Source: Nitrosomonas sp.
GTDB lineage: Bacteria; Pseudomonadota; Gammaproteobacteria; Burkholderiales; Nitrosomonadaceae
Assembly: GCA_024281695.1 (NCBI GenBank)
Contig: JAMXAE010000007.1
Span: forward strand, 1-39,003
Direction of reading: 5' to 3'
Length of the DNA: 39,003 nt
In this document: positions 1-9,028 of the stretch, one piece after another
Position numbering within the stretch: position 1 is the first letter of the stretch
Layout: each line of letters starts with the position of its first letter
Notes under the pieces: model-generated
What the model was told of the DNA's origin: nothing
The model's input: the letters and a program-made list of their open reading frames with translations, nothing else
Databases searched by the model: none
Position numbers and translations under genes: made by a program

Positions 1-77
1 CGAGCTACAACTTCACCGTTATTGCCACCGATGCGGCGGGCAACAGCAGCGAACAAGCGGTAAGCCTGGCAATCAAC
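1..77 (+). repeat. Exact direct repeat, copy 1 (cadherin-repeat DNA)
   Basis: Bases 1-77 are identical to 307-383. The copies are offset by 306 bp, which is 102 codons and one cadherin-like domain. Copy 1 is cut by the window edge, so the repeat may extend upstream. Confidence 0.9.
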
Positions 78-1580
78 AACATCGACGAAGTGGCACCCAG
101 CATCACCTCGGGAACCACAGCGGATGCACTGACAGAAAATAGCGGAGCGGGTCAAGTGGTCTACACCGCGACCTCAACCGACGCAGATTATGTTAGCGGA
201 GCCACCACCTATAGCCTGAAAGCGATCGATGATTCAGCCGCATTCAGCATTGATGGCGCCACCGGCGCGGTAACCTTAACGGGAGACCCTGATTACGAAA
301 GCAAATCGAGCTACAACTTCACCGTTATTGCCACCGATGCGGCGGGCAACAGCAGCGAACAAGCGGTAAGCCTGGCAATCAACGACGTTGATGAAAATCC
401 GCTGAATCACCCACCAACTCTTATAGCTCCTTTGGTTAATCAGGCGGTTCATTATGATAACCCTCTGAGTTACGATGCAGGTATTTCGTTTAATGATGCT
501 GATTTACTCGATTCCCTGAGTTTTAGTGCCACACTCGCTAATGGTAATCCTTTACCCGCTTGGCTACAGATTGGTGTAACTACGGGTCTAATTACAGGTA
601 CACCAGGTTTGGGCGATCGTGGCACTTATGCGTTAAATGTAACGGCTACTGACTCTCATGGATCCAGTGTTAGTGCACCTTTGACCATAGCAGCGACGGT
701 GTTTAACGCAGGTCAATTACTGGTTAGCACAGCAGGAAACGATATTCTGGCGGGGACATTATTATCCAATGAAACCGCCAGCTATGCTTACGCGACAGCT
801 CCAGTAACCGCCTCTCTAGCGACCACTAGTCAGCAAAATACCGGTGCCGCGGGACTTGATACGCTAACTAACATCGATAATTTGATGGGTAGTGATTACA
901 ATGATAGTTTATCAGGCAACGGAAAAAATAACGTTTTGGATGGAGGAGCTGGTAACGATACACTGAATGGCGCCGGTGGCTCAAATACCTTAATTGGCGG
1001 ATTGGGGAATGATACTTTTACGGTTAAACAAGTGGGAAATATCGTTATAGAGTACTTCAATGAGGGTATTGACAAAGTCAATAGCAACGTGACTTACACT
1101 TTATCTGATAATGTGGAAGACCTCACGCTGAAGGGTTCGTTGGCCATTGATGGCACAGGTAATAATCTTGCTAACAAGATTACTGGTAATACTGCTAATA
1201 ATCATTTGGATGGAGGGGCTGGTAACGATACGATTGATGGAGGTACCGGTATCAATATCTTAACGGGTGGAATTGGTAACGACACTTTCAAATTTACTAC
1301 TTTGGGTCATACAGATACAATTACTGATTACAATGTAGCGAATGACACCATTAAGCTTGAGAACGCTGTATTTACGTCATTAACAACTACCGGTAAGATA
1401 GCTGCTAGCCAGTTCTCAATCGGTGCGCAAGCATCGAGTGCGAATAATTTTGTTATCTACGACAATACCAACGGTGTTCTGCTATATGATGCAGACGGTA
1501 ATGGTGCTGGCGCTGCAGTACAAGTTGCTATAGTAGGTAGTGGATTAAGTATGACGAATGCGGATATTGTAGTGATATAA
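1..1580 (+). CDS. Large secreted cadherin-like/RTX calcium-binding protein, C-terminal part (5' end outside window)
   Basis: The reading frame is open from the first bases, so the true start lies upstream; the GTG at 90 is only an internal valine codon. Visible domains in order are two cadherin-like repeats of about 102 residues (ending near nt 400), an Ig/dystroglycan-type cadherin domain (about nt 405-700), RTX nonapeptide blocks with GGAGNDTL and GGLGNDTF motifs (about nt 900-1020 and 1197-1283), and a C-terminal domain rich in G, A, S, D and T that ends in hydrophobic residues. This layout is known from adhesins and exoproteins exported by type I secretion, with the signal at the C-terminus and calcium folding the RTX part outside the cell. 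No T1SS gene is visible here. The first 400 bases are clearly more GC-rich than the rest and contain an exact DNA repeat. Adhesion as its role is inference. Confidence 0.85.
   Translation, partial: SYNFTVIATDAAGNSSEQAVSLAINNIDEVAPSITSGTTADALTENSGAGQVVYTATSTDADYVSGATTYSLKAIDDSAAFSIDGATGAVTLTGDPDYESKSSYNFTVIATDAAGNSSEQAVSLAINDVDENPLNHPPTLIAPLVNQAVHYDNPLSYDAGISFNDADLLDSLSFSATLANGNPLPAWLQIGVTTGLITGTPGLGDRGTYALNVTATDSHGSSVSAPLTIAATVFNAGQLLVSTAGNDILAGTLLSNETASYAYATAPVTASLATTSQQNTGAAGLDTLTNIDNLMGSDYNDSLSGNGKNNVLDGGAGNDTLNGAGGSNTLIGGLGNDTFTVKQVGNIVIEYFNEGIDKVNSNVTYTLSDNVEDLTLKGSLAIDGTGNNLANKITGNTANNHLDGGAGNDTIDGGTGINILTGGIGNDTFKFTTLGHTDTITDYNVANDTIKLENAVFTSLTTTGKIAASQFSIGAQASSANNFVIYDNTNGVLLYDADGNGAGAAVQVAIVGSGLSMTNADIVVI
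307..383 (+). repeat. Exact direct repeat, copy 2 (cadherin-repeat DNA)
   Basis: This is the second copy of the 77-base perfect repeat. Identity breaks at base 384 (g here, a at 78). Both copies are in the same reading frame and encode the end of a cadherin-like domain. Confidence 0.9.
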
Positions 1581-1595
1581 ACCAAAGGGGAGGTC

Positions 1596-1640
1596 AACAG
1601 TCGGGAAATTTTGAAGTAAGCAATTTCCCGGCTGTTTTCT
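1596..1640 (+). terminator. Rho-independent terminator after the RTX gene
   Basis: Arms at 1596-1610 and 1622-1636 pair over 15 bp with a single G-T, around an 11-base loop. A T-rich stretch (ttttct) follows. It lies 16 bases after the RTX stop codon and ends about 100 bases before the tail of the convergent diguanylate cyclase gene. Confidence 0.85.
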
Positions 1641-1742
1641 GTGAAATAAAACCCTGTCATAGGTATTTATTCAGAGAATTCGGAATATAAAATTTTTATT
1701 TTTCTCGGATTTTCTTTTAGCTGAGAAATCTGATTACCAATA

Positions 1743-2948
1743 CTAATTAATTAGCTCAACTCGATTTCTACCTTTATGCTTGGCTAAATAGAGAGCTTCG
1801 TCTGCTTTTTGTAAGAGTAGGTTTTCATCCAATGTTTCTTTCTCAGTGCCGATAGTTACTCCCAGGCTGATAGTGACGGAAATGAATTTGCGCCGGGCAC
1901 TCACTTCTTGACAAGCTACAGCGTTACGAAATCTTTCGGCGGCTTTTAAAGCGCCATCTTGATCATAAGGCAAAACAATAGCCAGAAATTCTTCGCCGCC
2001 ATAGCGTCCAATGTACTCATGCGAGCGAGCAGATTTAAGCAATCGATTGGCAGTTTCACATAACACGGCATCGCCTGTGAGATGGCCATAGGTGTCGTTA
2101 ATGGTTTTGAAGTGATCAATATCAATCATAATCACTGCAATTCCAAATCCCCCGCGTCTGGCTTGCAGGACTTTTTTATGCAGAATATCAAGAATGGCAG
2201 CCCGATTCAGCAATCCGGTTAATGCGTCGTGTGTGACGCGTTGCTCTAAGGTTTTTTTCTGTTCTATGAGCTGCTTATTTAGTTTTACTCCTTGGTATAA
2301 CTTGGTTTTCTCAATGATCATTGCCAATTGGCTGGCAATCTGCAGGAATAAATCCTTGTGTAGGTTTTTGTATGTGTTTTTTTTGCGATAGGAGAAAAAA
2401 ATAAATCCAATCGGTTTTCCGTTAGCAATCAAAGGGCAGATGAGGCAGGAACGAATCCCTTCTTTAAAGATTGCTTGAGAGAGAGGGGATTCTGAGTGTT
2501 TCTCTAAATGTGCGCTTAAGTCATTGATGATCAGCAATTCATTGGGATCTACGATTGTTTGTAAACTGCTATCAGACATGGGAATAGAATGGCCGGTGTT
2601 TATGATTAATTCATCATAACTGGCACGTACCCAATGCAATTTAAGCTTGTTTCCTTCATTCTCAAGTAAAGCCAAACTAATTCGGTCATACGGCAAGTGA
2701 TCCTTAAAAGATTCATAAATATGATTCAATACATCAATCAGATGTAAATTGAGATTGCACTCCACCATTATTTTGTAAAGAGATTGGCTTGTGTCGAGTT
2801 GCTTCTGAAGATAAGATGATATTTTCTTGAGTGATTTTCCCAGTTGACCTATTTCATCGTTGCCGGTAGGAATTTTTAATGTGAACTCACCGCGAGCTAT
2901 GGCTTCAGCCGCTGCACGCAAAGCAAGAATTCGATCATCCTTTTTCAT
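1743..2948 (-). CDS. Diguanylate cyclase with HAMP-like segment, GAF and GGDEF domains
   Basis: Predicted to make the second messenger cyclic di-GMP from two GTP. Residues about 7-47 resemble a HAMP segment (contains DEIGQLGKSL), about 60-215 form a GAF-type sensor domain, and about 235-400 form the GGDEF catalytic domain. The active-site motif is intact as GGEEF at 317-321, and DALTGLLNR and DIDHFK are present. The product-inhibition site (RxxD five residues before GGEEF) reads RSHE at 308-311, so feedback inhibition may be weakened. There is no transmembrane segment before the HAMP-like part: an in-frame stop occurs 15 codons upstream of the chosen ATG, so the protein is probably soluble. 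The GAF ligand is unknown. The gene stands alone and converges with the RTX gene. Confidence 0.9.
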   Translation of the reverse strand: MKKDDRILALRAAAEAIARGEFTLKIPTGNDEIGQLGKSLKKISSYLQKQLDTSQSLYKIMVECNLNLHLIDVLNHIYESFKDHLPYDRISLALLENEGNKLKLHWVRASYDELIINTGHSIPMSDSSLQTIVDPNELLIINDLSAHLEKHSESPLSQAIFKEGIRSCLICPLIANGKPIGFIFFSYRKKNTYKNLHKDLFLQIASQLAMIIEKTKLYQGVKLNKQLIEQKKTLEQRVTHDALTGLLNRAAILDILHKKVLQARRGGFGIAVIMIDIDHFKTINDTYGHLTGDAVLCETANRLLKSARSHEYIGRYGGEEFLAIVLPYDQDGALKAAERFRNAVACQEVSARRKFISVTISLGVTIGTEKETLDENLLLQKADEALYLAKHKGRNRVELIN

Positions 2949-3179
2949 GTATTCGCTACCGATTGAAATAGTTCTGCACTTTAAATCAGATTACACTTAT
3001 ATTACTACCCATTTGCTTTAACGCTTTGACTGATTGCTCGGATCATTAATTCAAAGAATTGACAGGATCATTTTGAAATATTTTCGTATCAATACACAAC
3101 AACTCCGGGGTATTCGGGTATCGTCAATGTTAAAATTTCTAATTAGGCTCTTTAAATTAAGCAATAGGGTAAAAGCAAG

Positions 3180-3584
3180 ATGATTGGTATTTTAATTCTT
3201 ACGCATGAAGATTTGGGAGATCATATGATTCGTTGTGCAAGTCATGTGGTTGGTATGAAGCCACCGCAACTGCTGTACTTGAGTGTTTTTATCCAAGATG
3301 ACCCGGATACTGTGTTGTCCAGGGCACGTGTATTAATCAAACAGCTGGATAGCGGCGACGGTGTGTTGGTACTCAGCGATATTTTTGGAGCAACTCCCTG
3401 TAATATTGCCAGTCGATTGGCGCAACCTGGTAAAGTGGAATGTATTGCTGGTGTTAATTTGCCAATGTTGGTGCGTGTCCTGACTTATCGCAATGAACCC
3501 TTGTCTGTTGTGGTTGAAAAAGGATTGAGCGGAGGGCAATGCGGTGTGATACATGTTGATGCGGAATCTAGTCATGCAACTTAA
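3180..3584 (+). CDS. PTS EIIA component, mannose/ManX family
   Basis: A 134-residue cytoplasmic phosphocarrier of the PTS EIIA-Man family. The phosphoryl-accepting histidine is His9 in the N-terminal LTHEDLG motif, and GDGVLVLSDIFGATPCN is the typical conserved core. In this family EIIA accepts phosphate from HPr. The gene overlaps the next one (HPr) by 11 bp, and HPr overlaps EI by 4 bp, so the three are probably translationally coupled. No EIIB, EIIC or EIID is present, so in many proteobacteria such an incomplete chain is thought to regulate rather than transport sugar. Confidence 0.92.
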   Translation: MIGILILTHEDLGDHMIRCASHVVGMKPPQLLYLSVFIQDDPDTVLSRARVLIKQLDSGDGVLVLSDIFGATPCNIASRLAQPGKVECIAGVNLPMLVRVLTYRNEPLSVVVEKGLSGGQCGVIHVDAESSHAT

Positions 3585-3843
3585 AGAAGTGATCATTATT
3601 AACAAACTGGGATTGCATGCTCGCGCCTCTGCAAAACTCACCAAACTGGCCAGTCAATTCAAATGTGAAGTTTGGGCGACCCGTAATAACCGACGAGTGA
3701 ATGCAAAAAGCATTATGGGTGTTATGACACTGGCAGCTAATAAGGGATCCAGTATTCAAATTGAGACGACAGGCGATGATGAAGTCGAAGCGATGACAGC
3801 ATTGGTTGCGTTAATTGAAGATTATTTTGGCGAAGGCGAATGA
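3574..3843 (+). CDS. ptsH: Phosphocarrier protein HPr
   Basis: An 89-residue HPr. The start at 3574 was chosen over an upstream in-frame ATG at 3553 because it puts the catalytic histidine exactly at His15 (GLHARAS) and the regulatory serine exactly at Ser46 (NAKSIMGV), the canonical numbering. His15 receives phosphate from EI and passes it to EIIA. Ser46 is the target of HPr kinase/phosphorylase in organisms that have one; that gene is not in this window. It overlaps EIIA upstream by 11 bp and EI downstream by the ATGA junction at 3840-3843. Confidence 0.93.
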   Translation: MQLKEVIIINKLGLHARASAKLTKLASQFKCEVWATRNNRRVNAKSIMGVMTLAANKGSSIQIETTGDDEVEAMTALVALIEDYFGEGE

Positions 3844-5567
3844 GCTTTATCCTACAAGGTATTGGCGTATCTGAAGGCATTGCCATAGGGCATGCCCATC
3901 TTGCTGCACCTGCTGCTCTGGAGGTGATGCACTATCTGATTCCTAAAAATCAGGTGGATAAAGAAATTGCTCGTTTGGATAGTGCTTTTGCTGTCGTTCG
4001 CACCGAATTTGAAGCCTTACAACAATCTGTAGTGGATGGCCATGCACGTGCCGAGTTTAGTGCATTCTTAGATTTACATCTGATGATTTTAGAGGACCCG
4101 ACGCTATCCGAGTCCACGCGTAGCATGATCGAACAGACCCACTGTAATGCTGAATGGGCAATGACTCAGCAAATGCAAGTGCTATTGGCACAGTTTGAAG
4201 AAATTGAGGATGCTTATTTGCGCGAACGCAAAGCCGATGTAGTGCAAGTGGTTGAACGCGTGCTCAAGGCGATGCTAGGACACCCCGGTTATTTGCCCAT
4301 TGCATCGAAACTGACTGGTGACAGTATTCTAGTTGCTCATGATTTAAGTCCTGCGGATGTGATGCAATACAAACAGCATCAATTTATCGCTTTTCTGACG
4401 GACTTAGGTAGTTTGACTTCGCATACTGCCATTGTTGCGCGCAGTCTCAATATTCCTTCCATCGTAGCGTTGCATCATGCGCATCAGTTAATTCTGGAAA
4501 ATGATTGCTTGATCGTGGATGGCACTCAAGGCATCACTATCGTCAATCCAGATAAATACGTTCTGGATGAATATCGTTTGCGGCAAGGCGAACTGCAGCT
4601 GGAAAGAAAGAAATTACAGCGCATCAAAAGTGTTGCAGCAGTGACACTGGATGGTACTCCAATAGATTTGTATGCCAACATCGAATTGCCGGAAGATATC
4701 GAGCAAGTCAAAGAAAGTGGTGCCACCGGCATTGGTTTGTTCCGCAGCGAGTTTTTGTTTCTGAATCGGGATGATTTGCCCAGTGAAGATGAACAGTTTG
4801 AGGCGTATCATGCGGTTGCCGTGAAAATGCATAAGCAGCCAGTAGTCATTCGTACCTTTGATCTGGGCGCAGACAAAAGTCTGAAAGGTTCTACACAAGC
4901 CGCAGCAAATCCTGCATTGGGTCTGCGTGCAATTCGCTTGAGTCTGGCTGAACCGCAGATGTTTCACACGCAGTTGCGGGCTATCTTGCGAACTTCAAAC
5001 TATGGTGAGATTCGCATTCTGGTGCCGATGCTGTCAAATGTGATGGAAATTGATCAGACCTTGTACCATATTGAATGCGCTAAACAGAGCTTGCGCGAGG
5101 AAAAAATTGCTTTTAATGAGCAGATTAAAGTTGGCGGCATGATTGAGATTCCTGCAGCGGCACTGTGCTTGGAGCTCTTCATGCGCAAACTGGATTTTCT
5201 GTCTATTGGTACTAATGATTTGATTCAATATACTTTGGCCGTTGATCGGATTGATGATACGGTGGCTCATCTCTATGATCCATTTCACCCGGCTATCCTA
5301 TGGCTGGTTTCGCATATTATTCAGACAGCCAGGCGCGCTAAGGTGCCGGTGTCAATTTGCGGTGAAATGGCCGGTGACAAGCAGTTCACTCGTCTATTAC
5401 TAGGTTTTGGCCTGCAACAATTTTCTATGTACCCAGCTCAGTTGCTAACGGTGAAGAACCAAATATTGAAAAGCCATTTGCCTGATATTATTCCGCTAGT
5501 AAACAAAATCGTCAAAACGGATTATCCGGAAAAGCTGGCTGCATTACTGGCCAAGTTGAATGACTAG
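3840..5567 (+). CDS. ptsI: PTS enzyme I, phosphoenolpyruvate-protein phosphotransferase
   Basis: Transfers phosphate from PEP to its own histidine and then to HPr. It has 575 residues, the usual length. The N-terminal HPr-binding/phosphohistidine domain carries the active His195 in GSLTSHTAIVARSL. The C-terminal PEP-binding barrel shows GLFRSEFLF (about 299-307), RTFDLGADK (338-346), the GGMIEIPAAAL metal/PEP region (432-442), SIGTNDLIQYTLAVDR (455-470) and catalytic Cys507 in ICGEMAGD. The start overlaps the HPr stop. It is the last gene of the PTS block; metX follows after 73 bases. Confidence 0.96.
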   Translation: MSFILQGIGVSEGIAIGHAHLAAPAALEVMHYLIPKNQVDKEIARLDSAFAVVRTEFEALQQSVVDGHARAEFSAFLDLHLMILEDPTLSESTRSMIEQTHCNAEWAMTQQMQVLLAQFEEIEDAYLRERKADVVQVVERVLKAMLGHPGYLPIASKLTGDSILVAHDLSPADVMQYKQHQFIAFLTDLGSLTSHTAIVARSLNIPSIVALHHAHQLILENDCLIVDGTQGITIVNPDKYVLDEYRLRQGELQLERKKLQRIKSVAAVTLDGTPIDLYANIELPEDIEQVKESGATGIGLFRSEFLFLNRDDLPSEDEQFEAYHAVAVKMHKQPVVIRTFDLGADKSLKGSTQAAANPALGLRAIRLSLAEPQMFHTQLRAILRTSNYGEIRILVPMLSNVMEIDQTLYHIECAKQSLREEKIAFNEQIKVGGMIEIPAAALCLELFMRKLDFLSIGTNDLIQYTLAVDRIDDTVAHLYDPFHPAILWLVSHIIQTARRAKVPVSICGEMAGDKQFTRLLLGFGLQQFSMYPAQLLTVKNQILKSHLPDIIPLVNKIVKTDYPEKLAALLAKLND

Positions 5568-5640
5568 TGTGTGCCAGTTCTTTGGCGATATAATGACTAG
5601 TTAGTTATTAAGTCATTTCTTCTGGATTCTCCTTAAATAA

Positions 5641-6768
5641 ATGCAAGATTCAAAATCAGTGGGGGTTGTGACCCCTCAGTTTATAACCATTGATAAGCCA
5701 TTGCAGCTGAAAAGCGGGTTGCAATTGGATAACTATCATCTGGTGTACGAAACCTATGGAAAACTGAATGCAACGCAGTCAAATGCTGTGTTGATTTGTC
5801 ATGCGCTTTCGGGCAATCACCATGTGGCTGGCGTTTATGCGGATAAAGATAAAAGTTTCGGTTGGTGGGATAATATGGTGGGCCCTGGCAAGCCAATTGA
5901 TACCAATCGGTTTTTTGTAATTGGCGTGAATAATTTGGGTGGTTGTCATGGATCTACCGGTCCAGCCAGTATCGATACTAGAACCGGGAAGCATTATGGT
6001 GCGAGCTTTCCAGTTGTCACAGTAGAAGACTGGGTGGAGACTCAGGCGCAATTAGCCGAGCATTTAGGAGTTCAGCAATTTGCCGCAGTGGTAGGAGGCA
6101 GTTTGGGCGGGATGCAGGCATTGCAATGGACGCTGGATTACCCGGAAAAAGTGCGGCATGCCTTGGTGATTGCAGCGGCGGCTAAATTGAGTGCACAGAA
6201 TATTGCTTTTAACGATGTTGCTCGCCAAGCGATCATGACCGATCAGGAATTTTACGGTGGCAACTATTATGCATATGACACCTTGCCGCGACGAGGGCTG
6301 CGTCTGGCGCGCATGTTAGGGCATATTACTTATCTTTCCGATGACTCGATGGCAGCGAAATTTGGACGCAGTTTGCGCAATGGAGAGATTTCTTTTGGCT
6401 TTGATGTTGAGTTTGAAATTGAATCTTACTTACGTTATCAGGGAGATAAGTTTGCGGAACTATTCGATGCCAATAGCTATTTGTTGATGACCAAGGCGTT
6501 GGATTATTTTAATCCAGCCGATGCATATAACGGAGATTTGAGTGCGGCTTTTCGAGTTGCGAAAGCCAATTATCTGATTTTGTCGTTTACTTCCGATTGG
6601 CGATTCTCGCCGGAACGTTCGCGGGAAATTGTTAAGGCATTGCTGGATAACAAAATGAATGTGAGTTATGCAGAAATTATCTCCAGTTATGGGCATGACT
6701 CGTTTTTGATGGAAACGCAGAATTACCATCAATTGGTGCGCGCGTATATGAACAATATTGCTACCTAA
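5641..6768 (+). CDS. metX: Homoserine O-acyltransferase MetX
   Basis: Activates the hydroxyl of L-homoserine as an acyl ester, the first committed step of methionine synthesis. The protein has 375 residues and an alpha/beta-hydrolase fold. The nucleophile is Ser154 in GGSLGGMQ, the acid is the Asp in SFTSDWRF and the base is the His in YGHDSF near the C-terminus. The family motif [12 protein letters not shown] is present. Many proteobacterial MetX proteins use succinyl-CoA rather than acetyl-CoA, and the acyl donor cannot be settled here by eye. metW begins at the very next base after the stop codon, the classical metXW pair. Confidence 0.95.
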   Translation: MQDSKSVGVVTPQFITIDKPLQLKSGLQLDNYHLVYETYGKLNATQSNAVLICHALSGNHHVAGVYADKDKSFGWWDNMVGPGKPIDTNRFFVIGVNNLGGCHGSTGPASIDTRTGKHYGASFPVVTVEDWVETQAQLAEHLGVQQFAAVVGGSLGGMQALQWTLDYPEKVRHALVIAAAAKLSAQNIAFNDVARQAIMTDQEFYGGNYYAYDTLPRRGLRLARMLGHITYLSDDSMAAKFGRSLRNGEISFGFDVEFEIESYLRYQGDKFAELFDANSYLLMTKALDYFNPADAYNGDLSAAFRVAKANYLILSFTSDWRFSPERSREIVKALLDNKMNVSYAEIISSYGHDSFLMETQNYHQLVRAYMNNIAT

Positions 6769-7407
6769 ATGACTGAAACAAATAAATTAACCATGGAAGA
6801 TTCCACAGTTCCATCGACCATTGCCTTACGTCCCGATTTTGCTGCCATTGCAGAATGGATTAACCCCGGCGCAAAAGTACTCGATCTTGGCTGCGGTGAT
6901 GGGTCTTTGCTGCGCTATTTGCGCGATACGCGGCAAGTTTTTGGCTATGGTGTGGAGATCGACGATGCCAAGTTACTGAGTTGTTTTCGTAATGGCATTA
7001 ATGTCATTCAGTATGATCTGGAAGCTGGGTTGTCCAGCTTTGAGTCGAATTCATTCGATTATGTCATTTTATCCCAAACACTACAGGCCATGCGCCATAC
7101 TGAAGGTATCATTCAGGAAATGCTGCGCGTGGGTAAGGAAGGAATCGTTTCATTTCCCAATTTCGGTTACTGGAGAAACCGCTTACAGGTGATTTCTGGT
7201 CGCATGCCTATGTCCAAAACATTGCCCTATCACTGGTATGACACGCCCAATATCCATCTATGTACGTTGGGTGATTTTGAAGCACTGTGCCATCAATGCG
7301 GTGCGCATATCCTCGAACGAAGGGTGATGAGTAACGACCATCCGGTTAAATTCCTGCCCAACTTGATGGGTATGCTAGCGTTTTACCGTTTTGAGCGGCG
7401 AGAGTGA
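6769..7407 (+). CDS. metW: MetW, methyltransferase-like partner of MetX
   Basis: A 212-residue class I SAM-methyltransferase-fold protein with glycine-rich motif I VLDLGCGDGSLL at 38-48. Its ATG abuts the metX stop codon without a gap, so translation is probably coupled. In several proteobacteria MetW is needed with MetX for homoserine acylation. Its length and the conserved FPNFGYWRNR region agree with MetW. The gene converges with the DUF455 gene, 35 bases away. Confidence 0.94.
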   Translation: MTETNKLTMEDSTVPSTIALRPDFAAIAEWINPGAKVLDLGCGDGSLLRYLRDTRQVFGYGVEIDDAKLLSCFRNGINVIQYDLEAGLSSFESNSFDYVILSQTLQAMRHTEGIIQEMLRVGKEGIVSFPNFGYWRNRLQVISGRMPMSKTLPYHWYDTPNIHLCTLGDFEALCHQCGAHILERRVMSNDHPVKFLPNLMGMLAFYRFERRE

Positions 7408-7442
7408 TCGCCCATCGACGTTCTCATTAGAGAATAATGTCT

Positions 7443-8285
7443 TTATTCAGAGCGATTCGGTGGAGGTTTTGCAGAATGCTCTAAGGAGACTCCCATGCAT
7501 TCAAGCGCTTCCAACTCGGTTACGGTAAAGCCCGCTTTTTGTCTGGCAGCATAATCAAACGGGCCGTACATCTGCCGTGTAAAGTATTGGCTGATTAATT
7601 CGCGAAATGTTTGCTCCGAGTCCAATGCGCGTTGTTGGCAAAAATATTTAAACCAGCGCGATCCAATCGCCACATGCCCAACTTCATCACGCAGAATGAT
7701 TTCCAGCACAGCAACTGTTTTCTCGTCACCAATTTGACGCAATCGGTTGATAATCCCGGGTGTCACATCCAATCCCCTGGCTTCCAGCACACGCGGTACT
7801 AGTGCCATGCGCACCATCGGATCATGGGCGGTGCGTTTAGCCATATCCCACAAACCGTTATGTGCCGTGAATTCTCCATAGTCAGTACCTAGCTCATTCA
7901 AGCGCGTGCGCAGCAACTGAAAGTGATATGCCTCTTCCTTTGCTACGAGTATCCAATCGCTGTAATAGGACTCAGGTAAATCACGGAAACGATACACGGC
8001 ATCCCAGGCGAGATTTATGGCATTGAACTCGATATGCGCCATCGCATGAACCAGGGCGCAAAGCCCAGCTTTTGTACCCAAGCCGCGTTTGGGTACCTGA
8101 TCGGGTACCACCAGAATAGGTTTGGCCGGATGCCCAGGCTCGCCAATTGATTCAGGTTTATCTTGGCAGTCTAATGACAATAAGCCATCAACCCATGCCT
8201 GTGCCGTTTGCTGGGTCAAACGCAGTTTTTCTTCGATTTCACAGGCTATCAGACAGTGTGCAGCGGCTTCAAATAGGGAGCTCAT
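7443..8285 (-). CDS. DUF455 ferritin-like protein
   Basis: 280 residues of the DUF455 family, a ferritin-like four-helix protein related to diiron enzymes such as MiaE. Candidate metal ligands are visible in HIEFNAINLAWDAV, KEEAYHFQLL, LEARGLD and RDEVGHVAIG, which supply paired E and ExxH motifs. The family's substrate is not established, so no reaction is assigned. It converges with metW and is divergent from the thioesterase gene, with 173 bases between the two start codons. Confidence 0.85.
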   Translation of the reverse strand: MSSLFEAAAHCLIACEIEEKLRLTQQTAQAWVDGLLSLDCQDKPESIGEPGHPAKPILVVPDQVPKRGLGTKAGLCALVHAMAHIEFNAINLAWDAVYRFRDLPESYYSDWILVAKEEAYHFQLLRTRLNELGTDYGEFTAHNGLWDMAKRTAHDPMVRMALVPRVLEARGLDVTPGIINRLRQIGDEKTVAVLEIILRDEVGHVAIGSRWFKYFCQQRALDSEQTFRELISQYFTRQMYGPFDYAARQKAGFTVTELEALECMGVSLEHSAKPPPNRSE

Positions 8286-8458
8286 AAATGGCCTAGTCTA
8301 GGTAGAGTAATTTTATTAACCCATTCTCCCGTGTTTCTCGGTGAAAAGCGAATGACGATACTGTCTTTTGGGATGTGAGGTTTGAGAAAACAGAAACTGA
8401 CCTTAAGTGAAAGGATTGTTGTATTCTTCCAATATTTCAATTTGGGAACTAGATCTTC

Positions 8459-8881
8459 ATGTTTAACATACCGAATGATTCGACGCTCCATATTTCTTTG
8501 CCTGAAGGGCAGCCCGTATTGCGCATGGTACCGATGCCATCGAATACCAATTATGCCGGCGATATTTTCGGAGGATGGATCATGTCGCAAGTCGATATGG
8601 CAGGCAGTATTCCGGCCATCCGACGGGCACGTGGGCGGGTTGCTACGGTAGCGGTTAATTCCTTTGTGTTTAAACAGCCGGTATTTGTCGGCGATCTCGT
8701 CAGTTTCTATGCCCAGATCGTCAAAATAGGGCGCACCTCGATTACCGTCGATGTATCGGTATACGCCCAACGCGGCGTGCGGGAAGGCGGAGAGGAGATT
8801 TGCATCAAAGTGACTGAGGCCGTACTCACTTATGTGGCTCTCGATAACAATCGGCGGCCAAGAGTGGTGCCGGAGGAGTGA
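8459..8881 (+). CDS. Acyl-CoA thioesterase, hotdog fold (YciA type)
   Basis: 140 residues with the hotdog thioesterase core: NTNYAGDIFGGWIMSQVDMAG (about 24-44) holds the catalytic Asp and the helix start, followed by VNSFVFKQPVFVGDLVSFYA. This matches YciA-like short/medium-chain acyl-CoA thioesterases, which act in the cytoplasm, often as hexamers. A GGGA-type ribosome site precedes the ATG. A 162-residue minus-strand frame opposite it has no family features and was rejected. The exact acyl preference cannot be read from sequence. Confidence 0.88.
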   Translation: MFNIPNDSTLHISLPEGQPVLRMVPMPSNTNYAGDIFGGWIMSQVDMAGSIPAIRRARGRVATVAVNSFVFKQPVFVGDLVSFYAQIVKIGRTSITVDVSVYAQRGVREGGEEICIKVTEAVLTYVALDNNRRPRVVPEE

Positions 8882-9028
8882 CTGGATGAGATAAAAACAA
8901 ACTATGCGGAAATTAAGCCGGGCGCAGATTTTTTACTCATTATGCTATCTGTATACGCTGCAGGCGCTTGCTAAATCGAGTGTGTCCTTGTAAGTTAACC
9001 AACCGTCATTTCATAACAGGCCAGAAAC

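Noticed and set aside
900..1290. Short repeated units resembling a CRISPR-like array
   Set aside because: These are RTX nonapeptide codons in one open frame, imperfect and without spacers of constant length.
3059..3092. TTGACA upstream of the PTS genes as a promoter
   Set aside because: No -10 element at acceptable spacing: TATTTT gives 14 and TATCAA gives 22 bases.
5590..5625. Hairpin AATGACT/AGTCATT between ptsI and metX
   Set aside because: Only a 7-bp, AT-rich stem with a 12-base loop and no T-tract; too weak to call a terminator.
8282..8770. 162-residue minus-strand frame opposite the thioesterase
   Set aside because: Low-complexity shadow of a strongly supported hotdog thioesterase on the plus strand; no family features and it overlaps both neighbours.
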